Below, in pieces: positions 1-12,200 of a stretch of 64,000 nucleotides of DNA. This DNA comes from Micrasema longulum (taxonomy: Eukaryota > Arthropoda > Insecta > Trichoptera > Brachycentridae), in the NCBI GenBank assembly GCA_022494885.1, contig JAGVSM010004531.1, forward strand, positions 62,001 to 126,000. The letters are read 5' to 3'. Under the pieces are notes generated by a model. It ran no database searches and was not told where the DNA came from. It saw nothing but the letters and a program-made list of their open reading frames with translations. How positions within the stretch are numbered: the stretch's first letter is position 1; every line of letters begins with the position of its first letter. A program made the translations under genes and the position numbers.

Positions 1-1174
1 CTAGAATGTTCCGCTCCCGTTGGAGCCACTTACGAGATGACGACAATTTGTTGTGTCCGAAAACTACATTTCTATTGTGAGCATTTTTCCTTTTTAAACG
101 AACTTTTATTTTTGTATCAGTTTTTTTCGCACATAGTTTTGGTAATTTTATTTTTAAGCTAAGATTATTTTTGTTGACTTCTATTAAGTTACGATGTATA
201 ATAGTGATCTACATATTTTAAATATAATATGTAAAATATTTAATTGTCTTTGAATGTATGCGAGAATCTGAAAAGATACAATAAATGCCCTAGGAATGCA
301 AATTTTCTCGTCATTTATAACTGTCCCTAGTCCCCTCCCCCTTTTATATAGTCTGTAAGTTGGTGTGGACACATGTCCTTCACCTAACACTTGCGAGAGA
401 TCAAGTTCCTCACAAGGAAGAACTAAATAAATTAAAGGCGACCTATTTGCACGTGGCCCAATTTCCCGGAAAAGTTCCAAGGTCAATAGGCTCGGCTTCT
501 GGCATGGACGATCGATGCATTCAGGGTTAGTTTTGGATCATGTGTACTTAATTATGCAGTGTGACATAAAAAAATGTCTAGATACTATTTTATCAATTGA
601 ATTTCTATAAGAACTACTGGATACATAATGTATACCGCAAGCCTTACATAACATAATGCGCCCATTGAGGTTATGATGCCCCAGTTTCCAGCTAAATCTT
701 GTTACGCAAGCTTTTATTAAAATAAAAAGGCCTTCATACGTGTTCTAGCATTATTGTTAGTGCATGGTTAGAGTAAAGGGATACTAATAATCAAATTTGT
801 TGTCAAAATATTTTAAGGGACGTGAATTTGACACCTGATCAAGTCACGAGATGGATACCAATACATGTGTTTTTTTGTGTACAATAGTAATACACCACAT
901 AGGTACGTAATTAATGCGACTTGCGTCTTGATTTACGTCAAGGCTTGAAAATTATTATCAAAAATAATCTTTTCATTTAACTTAACCCTTCGCATCTTCT
1001 TGGTTCCGGGAAAGTCTAAACCTTAAGTGAATATTTTTATTTCAAAATAATCAATATGATGTCAGACTCGTGACCCGCAAAAACGAAGCAAATGCGGCGG
1101 TGAAAGTATGAACTGGTATTAAATATCGGTTTTTGTATGCAGAAAGTAAGTGCTGACGAATATGAATAATTGAA
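1..1174. other. Intergenic, mostly unassigned
   Basis: I recognise no conserved gene in this stretch. A minus-strand open frame of 100 codons at 184-486 has no recognisable domain and runs through a TATA-like promoter motif, so I do not call it a gene. The first ~90 bases are GC-richer than the rest and could belong to an element or exon extending left of the window. Confidence 0.4.
310..352 (-). promoter_or_regulatory. Candidate TATA-type core promoter, firing leftward
   Basis: On the minus strand TATATAAAAG lies at 350-341, followed by a G-rich stretch and an ACAGTT initiator-like motif about 28 bases downstream (near 322). This spacing is normal for a TATA promoter. No convincing gene follows before the window edge, so the target would be outside the window, or the motif belongs to a repeat or is chance in AT-rich DNA. 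Confidence 0.25.
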
Positions 1175-1230
1175 ATACGTCAGTATTATTAGTTGCTAAT
1201 AATGATTAGCAACTAATAATACTGACGTAT
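1175..1230. repeat. Perfect 26-bp inverted repeat with 4-nt spacer
   Basis: Left arm 1175-1200 and right arm 1205-1230 are exact reverse complements, separated only by AATG. The arms begin ATACGTCAGTATTATTAG. Weaker inverted similarity continues a few bases outward. It is most likely the core of a small fold-back MITE. No TIR or target duplication could be assigned. Confidence 0.8.
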
Positions 1231-4200
1231 GTTCATCGTTCATCATTATGAAGAGGTAAATATTTCAAAGCATATTTGTGTTATGTGACAACGTGAATAA
1301 CTTTTGGACATGGGTACCCAATAAATAGCATAATTATTATTCATCAATATGCTTCCGATTGCATTTATTATGCCTAACATTTAACTTTTGATACTTATAG
1401 GTATTTTACACAATAGGAATAGTTAAAAACTTTATATCCGGATCAAATAAAAAAAAAAGATTTTTTTCTTTAATTTATACAATAGGTAATTATTTTATTT
1501 AATAAACAATAAAAATTAATAGCTACCCAGCAACATGGTCCCCTAGTTACATATAATAAATGCTCATTGCCCAACGCTGCCGCCAATGTATATTAAATTA
1601 GGGTATTACTTGCAAACCCGGCAAAATCCAAAATCTTAAAAAAATGAGAAATGAATTGAAACTTATTCAGAATACAATAATTATAACATTGTTAGTTCGA
1701 AATGTGGCTTTGTTCGTGAGAATTTGACTTTCAAATTATTGGGTTTGTTCAAATTACAATGAAGAGGGGCAATAAATCAGATTGCTCTTTTCTGGATGAT
1801 CACTTTTTTTATTTCTTGAACCTTTGAAAGATGACAGTATAATTTATCATGTATTATTAACCATTGAGTATTAACGACTGAGATACAGACTTTGCAAGAA
1901 GACGAAAAAAAATATTTAAATAAACTTCGCATGAACTCAAAAACTCGCTTGAATGCTTGTAACTTTTTACGATATTTTTACAAAATTGCCCTTACTGCAG
2001 CACACTCCTCAATAGGGAGTGTGCAACCTACCCAGAATTTGGTTTTAATGGCTGAATTATAATTAATTATGTTTGCTTATGTAGAATATCACAGTTAAAT
2101 CCAATTTGAATCAGATTTATATGGTCGAATTGCATTTAAAGTTGTATGAAATACATTAAAAAAACAATACAAGACGTATGACGTCACAAGCCGCATAATT
2201 GTGCGCCCAAAATAAAAAAAAAATGTTTTTTTAAATTTTGCTCATTTTTTTTTCATGGTCATATGGACTGTGGGGGCTAAGTGCTCCTTGCCCAGAGCGC
2301 TGTTAACAGTTAATCCGCCTCTGGGTTTGTTGCAAACATGGCAACTTCTACCTGAGTGTTGCGAAGTAGGAAATCACCAAAATTAAATTAATTATTTCAC
2401 TATTGTTTCTTGACATAATCATGATTATTTTATTACTAGTTACATATAAAATATTGACTGGTTATAATAAAGAAAATAGAAGCTGTTGTTGAACCAGTTT
2501 TTTGTAATTTGGCAAAAATAAAGAAAAATGTATTTTGACAGGTTTATAAATACTACCCTTAAATAATAGATTTCAAAGACTAATGAATTTCAAAAAATAA
2601 AAGAAAATTAAGTGGAAATGTTTCACTTTTTTGTAGTGACATCTAAAACAAAAAGGAAAATACTTTGAATAATAAAAGATTCACCCCACCCATCATCAAG
2701 GGTTAGTAATAATAATAATAATAAAAATCTTTATTAACCATAATACACACAATGTGATAAATACAAAAATAAATAAATATAAACCTTATATTAATTATGA
2801 ATGTATGTTACCTCCTCTAAATCCAGTACAATACCTTTTTTTTCCTCAGTTTCTGTAATAAATTACAGATTGATGTATTTTGAGAGGATTACCCCCACCC
2901 CCTCCCCCCCCCCCATTCACTCATAATACGAGACGTATTATGTCACCATTTTCTAGCTAATGTCTCTACTTCCAACTGCTTCTCTTGTGTTTAAATAAAA
3001 AAATGAAAAACATTTATTTTTGTTTATTATTATGAAACTGATTTAAACTTGAACAATATTGAAATATGCCTCCCATAAAACAAATTTCCAGCAATAAAAT
3101 TGTTTGATGAACGTTAAAGTGAATTTATATAGCTACCCCATACATACTGCAGGATAAATCTTAAGTTTATAATTCATTAAAAATATATATTATTTATACA
3201 GAATCCTCAGTCTGTAGTCTGGTTCATATACTCATAGTGTTGAGGAGTTCTTATTACAACAGATTTATTTAATACTGAAAGTATTATTATTTAAATTATT
3301 TGCAACATTAAACTTATTTTAATTACATACTCTTTAATAGGTACAAATGTTTTCCCCCTTACTTATAAAATGGGTTATTTAGATGTTTTTTTTTTTTAAA
3401 TGATTTTTTAACTAAATTTTTTTAAGAAAATTATATTTTCAAAAACTTGAATAAGAGTTGTACAGTAGTTTGCTAAATGAATCCATAAAATGGTATCAGT
3501 ATTCTAAAAATATATTTATTTTAATTTAAGAAGGCCAAAGTGTAGGTATTTGTGTTTGACGTAACTCAGGATCTGGATTGGTGCCAGACTTGCCATTTTT
3601 CAAGAAAATTACTGAAAACGAAATTTGCTCACCACTTACATAACAATAAATTAACATTTACATTTAAATACAATAAGCAAATATCATTTCTGATGTCAAG
3701 TTTAAAGGCTGATTTAACCTTACCCATAGTGTCATTGTTGTTCTATTAATGGAAGTGAATTTGATTTCATTACAGAGATTCGGAAAAAAAGGTATGAAAA
3801 ACTAAGCTAGGTATCTTAAATAATTCAATTAGATTCGAAAAAATAATAATAATAAAATACTCATGTAATTAACAATATAAAATGAACCAACGGACAAAAA
3901 ACAATAGTGATTGTGTAAGATGTGTGATATAATCGAAGCAATATTTAGTTCTATAAAAACTTACATAATATATAATATTTTTTAAAGGTACAGATAATTT
4001 TTTATTCAAAGTTACGCATGGCCGTGAAAATTTTGCCAATCGTGTGTTTTTTCCTAATTATATAACACAAGTCATGAGAATTAGTTGCTAAGTGCTGTAT
4101 TTGCTGAACAGTTTAAATTCTGTGAATTTTGCAACATGTCTCACTAGCATTTATAAACTGTGGGTCAGGTATAAACTTCCCAAATGGCCACCCTTAAATA

Positions 4201-4871
4201 AAGCAAAAAATATGGTTTTAGGGGTTCAGGTATAAGAAAAAAGGTTTCCAATGTCATTCTAACAGGGGGTAAAATAATTTGTGAATGAAAATGACAAATT
4301 GAAACTGATGAATCTGTAGGTACCTAAATGTTAAAACATATTATTACATTATCTTAAAATATGTTAATAGTATCAAAATCTCAAGGTTATCTTTTTTTTC
4401 ATATCACTAAAATCAATGGAAATATTAATTTTATAAAAATCTGCAGATAATAAAGTTCCACTGATAATATCTTATCTGTTGTGTAGTACAATATTATGTA
4501 AAATAGGCAGCATAGTAAAGGCAGTATTAATTTTATCTGGCCAAAAGTCACCTCCGAATATCTGAACACTGAATAATAAATGCGCAGGTAGCAAAAGGCA
4601 GACAAAACCATCAGTCAAATGTATAAGTACCTATATCATTGTGTTCACATAAGGTAGATAACTGAATAAACAATTATTTTATTTTAATAAAGATAACAAA
4701 AGTTTGCATTTATATATGAAACAGTAAAAGAATGTATGGTTGTATATTCAGAATCAACAAATTTTTAAGAAGAAAATGAGTACCATTTCCTTTTTAAAAA
4801 TGAACAATAGAAATTGGTGAGTTTTGCTTGATAAACCAAATAGCTCTTCTAATTCGACGTATTCTTGTCTA
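1231..4871. other. Intergenic, no gene recognised
   Basis: AT-rich sequence without a credible coding exon. It holds a short (AAT)n run near 2707-2722, a C-rich homopolymer tract near 2891-2914, and scattered poly-A/T runs. The 65- and 70-codon open frames here have low-complexity composition and no family resemblance. Confidence 0.5.
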
Positions 4872-5236
4872 AATAAGAAAGTTCAGTGGTTTTTATAAAT
4901 TTTTTATTTGTTGATAAACTATCAAACTAATCCAAAATTTAAAAAAAGTATTTTGTATTATCAGCGCTATGATTTTTTGAAAAAAGGCATTACTCTGCAT
5001 GTGACGTCATAAGTTCTCTTCGGTGAGTTTTTCCGATTGGTGAGTTGGCTTCCCATAAATCGAAAAACTATCACAACACTCGATCATTGGTTGATTCAGA
5101 AGAACTAGTGAATCATTTTTTTTTTATTGTTCATACATTTTCAAGAAACTTCTCTGTACAATGTAATGCTTTAATTTTTATCGCTCTTAAGAAAACATTT
5201 TTATATCCGATTTCCCGAGCACTGAACTTCCTCATT
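4872..5236. mobile_element. MITE A, copy 1 (365 bp)
   Basis: The ends read AATAAGAAAGTTCAGTGG and GCACTGAACTTCCTCATT, which are imperfect inverted repeats. The interior shares blocks with the other copies at 8180, 34087, 37070 and 40725, such as TATTATCAGCGCTATGATTT, a GTGACGTCATAAGTTCTCTTC-like block, and CATTGGTTGATTC. It is non-coding. Its superfamily is not resolved because I cannot define a target duplication. Its right end abuts the (ATT)n tail of a CR1/L2-like LINE. Confidence 0.75.
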
Positions 5237-5239
5237 AAG

Positions 5240-6075
5240 GTATTATTATTATTATTATTATGGGTAACTTATACAGCGCCATTTTTGTAATATAATACCT
5301 CAAGGGCTCTTTACAAAGTGATTATATAAATATATAAATTTAATTTTTAATTTAAGAAAAACAATGTACTTTGTCACCCCATGCTAAGGATTTAGAGAAT
5401 AAGTGGGTTTTAAGTTTTTTCCGAAACATCAATTCACTCTCACAGTTTCGCACCTCTGCTGAGAGAGCATCCCATGCTGTAGGGCCTGCGACCGCAAATG
5501 CGTGTTCGCCGAATTTAGTGCGCTGTTTGCGTAGAGGTATAATAACTTTTCCTTTCGACATAGATGTAGCTGATCTAAGCGTAAGACGTCTGTCAGCTAG
5601 TTCATCTGGAATGCAAAGTTCCCTTAGATATTCTGGAGCAGAGTTGTGCAGTGACTTATACATAAGCTAACAGAGTTTGTATTCCACCCTCTGCGGAAAA
5701 CGAAGCCAGTGTAATTACCGAAGTAGTGGAGTGATATGACTGAACTTAGAGATTCCAAATTCAAGTCTCGCTGCGGCATTCAATACAGACTGTAGGCAAT
5801 TCATTGGTAGACCTGCGTAGATACCATTACAATAATCGACTCTAGACACTACAAATGCATTTATTAATTGACAGGCGGCATCATCTGGCATATTTTTGCA
5901 TATGCATTTAATCTGTCTCAGCTGGTAAAAGCATGAACTTATCGTTCTACTAATTTAAGCATCAAGAGAAAGGTCAGAATTAAGGAAGACTCCCAGTAGT
6001 TTAGCGGTGGGTAAAACAGTACTCCCTACATCAGGTATTAAAGTAATATTCCAATAATATAAAGTATTGAATTCA
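5240..6075 (-). mobile_element. CR1/L2-like LINE 3' end, copy 1
   Basis: Read on the minus strand, it encodes the C-terminal tail of a non-LTR reverse transcriptase: VDYCNGIYAGLP, then HITPLLR and LHWLRFPQR, then [17 protein letters not shown], then [20 protein letters not shown]. Part of this is open at 5663-5352, but stops break it upstream. The 3' end carries a conserved block (GGGTAACTTATACAGCGCC on the plus strand) and an (ATT)n tail at 5240-5260. The motif order matches CR1/L2-clade LINEs. It is 5'-truncated and dead. A close relative lies at 62433-63009 and an older one at 7690-8060. Confidence 0.8.
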
Positions 6076-6599
6076 ATCTGAATAAATTAGGTAGGTAGAT
6101 AGAGTAATCAATTCTATCTATTATTTCCTTGGCGATACAAATATTAGATTCTTCTTCAAATGGTAGTTTAAAGTAAGATAAAAAAATAGACATATTGTCA
6201 TTGTGCTGGCAATATCTGTTAAGTAATATTCTAAAAAATTTAAGGAGATAATTTAAACAATGTATCTTTTGATGATGGATTTTCTTTTACATATTTTTTT
6301 ATTGATAAGAATAGTTTAAAAAAATATTTGTATCATGCTCGGAAGGTCGGCCATGCAAAAATAGCGCATAAAGATGCGTGCATTTGTATGCGCTTTACAC
6401 ACCGAGGTCCTGAATTCAGAACGATTCTAGATTACGTACACTCGGAGATATTTGTTATTTTGGGAGTTGCCTTTAACATTGCGTATTATTTTTTTGTCAA
6501 ACTTTGTTTGTTGCAATATCTGACACTTCTTTTTTATTATTTCGCAGCGGTTTTCTTGTTTATTTATTTTCTTTGAGTAATAAAACTATTAATATTTAT

Positions 6600-6905
6600 T
6601 CATAAATTAGCCACTGATGTAATTGTAGATGAAGAACTAAACCTTGAGAAAAATTGTAGTAAACACGGACACAATACGAGAAAATTAGATTAATATCATA
6701 TACAAAATTCTAAAAGGCCAGTCAAGTGACTAATAAACCAGGGACTGAAATTATACAAAAAACTACCAGACAAAACTAAAGAAAAGACTCAGACAACCTT
6801 TACAAAAGATGTTAAATATATTATCACTAACAATAAAATATTAATTTTAAAAAAAAAAATATTTTGTTAAATTAATGTAATCCGTAACGGTTTATAAATA
6901 AATAA
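6600..6905 (+). mobile_element. Jockey/CR1-like LINE 3' end
   Basis: The conceptual translation gives a broken RT tail (HGHNTRKL..., then QGLKLYKKLPDKTKE, then FTKDVKYII) ending in a TAATCCGTAACGGTTTATAA block and an A-rich AATAAATAAATTT tail. A second copy lies at 55065-55275. It is a 5'-truncated remnant. The clade is inferred from motif style only. Confidence 0.6.
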
Positions 6906-7689
6906 ATTTCAAATATTTTTATTTATTTAAATTGTGGAAAGAAAAAAGTGCATTTTTTATTACTTCTACAGAGTCTACGTTTGTTTACTATTATGTTTTT
7001 ATTATCGGGACCTAAATACGATGTGTTAATGATTTATTTTGAGTTTTTAAAAATACTTTTGTCTATTTCAATAATAATTATTGTTTTTATGGCTAAATAT
7101 TGCTTAAATTTAACTGAGTGAAAAAATCTTGTTTTCTTCTACTGACTCAAAATGGAAGGAGAATATGAATGTATTAAGTATACAATGTAGGAAATATATT
7201 TTAATGGTATAGGATATGAATGTATGTGGCAAGTGACAACCCTGACATTTTGTGAAAATTTCAATTGTTTTTCCGACTTTTTATTGACAATATGTTTTTA
7301 AAATAATTATTTTAGGTTTTATCTCTTCTAAAAAATGCCTAAAATTTTGCGGCCTGCTGAGTAACTGCCATAGCAATACCTAGCGGCATGTAAAAGGTTA
7401 AATATATTTAGCTGAAACAAAATTGTGTAATCTTAATGAGATATTGAAAATACTTTTAAAATCAAAAAATCACTTGACAGATATTGCAGGCCCAATGACG
7501 GTATACATATTTTACAAAAATTTTACGAAGATTAAAAAAGCATCACCATTAAATGTATTGGACACCTTAAATAATAAAATAGAATTGAAATAATCACAAA
7601 AGTAAATTACCTACTGTATGGAGTTTTTATATTTGAAATAACGTAACATCTGTGTTAGGTCTTGACGTGTTAGGTCATAATCTATGTCA
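6906..7689. other. Intergenic, nothing recognised
   Basis: AT-rich sequence with no credible open frame, repeat boundary or motif that I can support. Confidence 0.4.
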
Positions 7690-8140
7690 TGACATAATAA
7701 TAATATTTTGCCATTTTTGTGAAAAGTCACCTCAAGGGCGCTTTACAATTGTATACTTAAACGTACATTCTAACTAAGCTGAAATGACATATTATATTTT
7801 CTGATTTAAAATTGAGGGTATGATAAACTAAAGAAGTGAGATTTTAGTTGGGATCTAAACTGACTGGGACTGTAAGATGATCGATGATTCGTAAGTTTGA
7901 AGGCAATTGGTTCCAGGCAGAGGAGCCGGCAGCGGCAAAAGCACGATCTCCGAATCTAGTGTTTGGGGAGTGTTGGATTTTGACGAGTTTTCCTCTGCCT
8001 GATACTCATGGATCTCTCCCTGTATTAAAAACCCTAACTATTCAAGATGCAGTCTGTACAATATCTGAAGGCAATTTTATTTTTTTAAATTCAAATAAAG
8101 GTCTATCTATAGAATCTGTAAATAATTTGTAGATCTAAAA
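7690..8140 (-). mobile_element. CR1/L2-like LINE 3' end, diverged copy
   Basis: The minus-strand translation includes RFGDRAFAAAGSSAWNQLP, the same conserved tail block as the LINEs at 5240 and 62433. The plus strand shows the matching 3' block CACCTCAAGGGCGCTTTACA near 7730-7748 next to an (AAT)n run. It is visibly older than the other two copies. Confidence 0.65.
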
Positions 8141-8179
8141 AAAAAATATCTGAAAAAATCCTTCCTCGCTAACTAAACT

Positions 8180-8538
8180 ATGAGGAACTTCAGCCCTATG
8201 GGAAATTGGATACAAAAAATGTTTTTCCGTAAGGCAAAGTTTCTTGAAAATGTACAAAAAAAAAAATTTTGATTGTACTTAGAACCACGTCACTGGTTCA
8301 TATAAATCAACCAATGATAAGAGAACTGTGAAAGATATCCGGTTTACTATCTGTAAACGGACCAATCGGCAGAACTGACAGAGAGTAAGAGGAAGAGAAC
8401 CTCTGAAGTCACATGCGGTGTAATTTCAGAAACACAAAACTTAATAAATTCATAGTGCTGATAAGACGATATATTAAAAAAAAATCGGCTTAGTAAGTCT
8501 CTTAACAAATTTTTTAAAAACCACTGAACTTCTTCATT
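8180..8538. mobile_element. MITE A, copy 2 (~359 bp)
   Basis: Begins ATGAGGAACTTCAGCCC and ends CCACTGAACTTCTTCATT. The interior contains GGACCAATCGGCAGAACTGA and ATTTCAGAAACACAAAACTT, shared with the copy at 34087. It is in the opposite orientation to copy 1. The 77-codon minus-strand open frame inside it is not conserved between copies and is not a gene. Confidence 0.75.
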
Positions 8539-8777
8539 CATATTTTGAAAATTCAAACATGAGTTTGTATCCCTAGTCATGAAATGTTATAAGATTATTT
8601 GAAATGTGAAAATAGAACTGGCAAGTTTGCAATATTATGATAATCGATGGCTCAGTTCCATACACAGATAACTAGAAATTACTAGTTTTGAGAAGTGGGT
8701 GACCAAAGTTTTGACAGATCTAAATTGATTTCAAACAAATAATTATTTAGATCACCTTAAGTGAAGTATGTATATGT

Positions 8778-8897
8778 GAACAAATTATTACGAAAATAAA
8801 ACGTTGTTATCAGTGTTACACAATTTTATTATTTTACAAGAACACTACTACAGTTTCGGCAGAGCACGCCTCGCATCGACGGAAGATATAAAACTAA
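8778..8897 (+). mobile_element. Half copy of fold-back MITE B
   Basis: It is similar to the left arm of the fold-back element at 27613-27842, sharing TTATCAGTGTTACACAATTT, CTACAGTTTCGG and CATCGACGG in the same order. The right arm is absent, so this is a solo arm. Confidence 0.6.
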
Positions 8898-9232
8898 AAG
8901 TGCATCCAGAATCATTAAATCATTTTCCGGTTTCGGTGGAGATTTCTGAGTTTGCTTCTAATACCTTCAAATATCTTATGTGCTCTAGAGGCCATATTTA
9001 ATTCCTTTTTTCAAACATTTTTTTATGAAATTCTGGATGTGATTATAGAGTTACGAAAAATATTATTTAACGGAGAATGGATAACAAATAACAATGTATT
9101 TTATTAGTAATTTATTATATTATATAAAATTAAATAATACAGTATGTATAAATAATACAAATGTATCACCAGATGCATACTTACAGTCTTAAAGCAGTTG
9201 TTCTCTGAGAGTGTGAATTATTAACTACAAGG

Positions 9233-12200
9233 CTAACTTTCAACAAATAAATGGCTAGGGAATAGTTGACTCCTGTAATATGTATTTGTCTGTTTTTCAC
9301 ATGCATCGGAAGTGCTGCAAAATAAAACAGCTTTAAAATATGTTTTTAAAATACTATTTCAACATTTAGGAGGCGTCATGACGAGTAATGTTTTGCTGAG
9401 AATTTTAAATAAAGTAATATTAACCTCTTGATGAGTAAGTATTTATGAACAAGTTGTGGTTTGCAGAGTTATTTTTAATAGAAAAACATATGTACATATT
9501 AAAAATATTACCATAATAAATTATGTAATTATTCGATCCAATACCTTTTATTTGGGATTATGTGCGGAGCTGTAATATTTAAGCCTGATATAGTGATCTC
9601 TACGGGTCTAACTGATCCGAAAAAATCAGTAACGGGAACTTTATTGGGATCCCTTGCAAAAAGATCCTTCCTGACACCTACTGTTGACTTGCAGACACTT
9701 TTAGGGCAAACTTTCAGCTGAAACAAAGTAATAAACTTATAAAAAACATATTATTACTGTCAACACATAACGCCGGACCTCAAATGCCTAAAAACAATTC
9801 ATCAAGAAATTATTTTTCACCTAATCATCATCATCATTTTCTTATTTGAACATTGAACAGTGCATAGGACACTGCATTGGTATCAGCAATCACTTGTAAT
9901 ATACATAAAGTCAAGTTGATCAGTCTTTTGCTTTAAGCTCCAGTCCAGGGTCTGTTAAATATTTCAGTGACAAACCACCTTTTAAAAAATCACATTGACC
10001 ATCCAGAAATTGAAACAGGACCTCAGATATGGCAAGCAAACATATCAACTAGTGTATGGCGAGGGGAAATCATATCCACTAAATTACAGGATTTCAAATC
10101 AAGAGTAGCCATCGAACCATTTGTCAAATATTCTGATTCTATTTCACACAGAGAATTATACCCTTCATTCTACTCGGACACGAGAATGAGACATGTTAGG
10201 GTCGCTGACTCATGATCAGAGATCCGAGGATTGAACCCCGCTCTATTACAATTTGTTTTCTATTTTCTAGTATGGTTATTTACGACTAAAATAAAATGAC
10301 CCTCACATTTTTATATTTGGGTAAATCGCGAAAAGAACGCAAATATACACAAATAAAACATAACAACGCTGGGAAGGAAAAGTTACTAAGCAACATTACA
10401 GAAAAACTAATTTAAAAAAACTTTTTTTTTATTAATAAAAAAATCTCATAAATACTTTGGCGTGATTCCTACATAATTTAAATAACAAATTAAAATATGA
10501 GATTCTTTATTAATTAAAATATAAATAAATCTTTTATTGGCTCTTCTGTAAAGTTGCTATATGTCGTATAATAACTATTTTCTTTCCAGCATCGATATTA
10601 CTACTAGAACTACATCCTCAATTTTTTTTTCCAAGTAATTCTCCATTCATTAAAGCTTAAAATTTTATTTTGCAATGTGCAGATCTGAAAAGAGGCCACA
10701 CGACCTCTAGATCGGATCCAGGTTAGTGGAAGGGGCTTTCAATCCTTACATTATTTCTCCATAAGGGTTGACAGATATATGTACAAAGGCTATTCCACTT
10801 GTACTATGTATACACACAGGGTGGGTGCTATAGTAATTAGACATCCTAAATCTAATAGTTAAAAAAAATGTGAAGGTAAGAAACTATCTCCACCATAAAA
10901 TAGATACTTTTTTGAGTTTTTTTTTATTTTTAATTAACGCATTGTATTAATTTATTTTTGACCATTAGATTTAGAATGTCTAATTACTGTAGCATGTCCA
11001 ATTACTATAGCACCTGTCCTACTACATATTTTAAAATAAGAAATAACTTACGAATTCTCCCATGGTCTTTTTACTATCCGGTTGAACTATTTCTAAGAAC
11101 TCCAAAGCGAAAAATGTGTATCTGTCTATGATGTATACTCCAATGACAGAGTCGATGTGATGCTAAAAATTAAAAAGAGTTATCAAAACTAAAAGCCTTG
11201 TTAGTTTACATGTCAATTCTAAATACAATACATGTAGACATAATACATACATACTATGATATATCAAATTAAAATATTGACTTCATTTAAGGAGGGCTAT
11301 GACACTGACATATAAAAAATAGACACGTTATTGCCTTACCAACCACATCTCATGTTCAGCAAAAATTAAATTGCCCTTGACAATTTCAAATAAAGAGACG
11401 GCAAATCACAATACACATAAAAACATTTCATCGGGATCGTAGAACAACGATGGATGTGTAAAAAATGAAACATTGACCATTTTTTATATTTAATATTTAA
11501 TAAAAGCATATTATTATATTCCAGGTTTAAAAAAAATAAAATACATGACAAACTCAAGTATCAAGGGATATACATATGTGCTTATTGAGTTATGACAGTG
11601 TCAAAAAAAAAAAAACACTCACCCAAAGTTGGAGAAAATCACATGCATCGTTGTACTACGATCATGACGATTTGTGTGAGAAAGAGATATACATATTTAA
11701 TTTATGCATATTTTTATGTAACTCGGCTGTTAGTGATTATTTATTAATTTATTTATTTTAAATCTTCGAGTTCAAAGGATATCTTCAAGTACTTTTGTGG
11801 ACTTATTGCTAAAAGTCATATCTTCCAGCCACCCAAATTATATTATATATATAAATTATAATTATAATATATTCTGTATGTATGTTAAAATGTAAAAAAA
11901 TGTACCAAAACAACATTACTAATTATCTACTTATTTAATAAATTTTAATGTGTAATTAAAGCATTTTCTTTCATCCACGATGACATTTTTTACCATAGAG
12001 TAACATCTCACCATAATAAAGGTCAGCTAGAGAAAGAAGGCAAAAAAAGCAATTACCAACTTGAAATGCTATATATTACGCGCTTGTAATGTGTATTTAA
12101 TTATTCATTGGGCTAGAAACTATAATTTTTAAAAACCCACGTAATTGGTTAACACTTTAAAAACAAATTTTCGATATTGCGGTACAAGGCTTTTGTCCTG

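Noticed and set aside
184..486. 100-codon minus-strand open frame as a gene
   Set aside because: No recognisable domain. The frame crosses a TATA-like motif, and its C-terminal half is low-complexity AT-rich translation.
5371..5670. 99-codon plus-strand open frame
   Set aside because: It is the antisense shadow of the CR1/L2-like reverse-transcriptase tail encoded on the minus strand.
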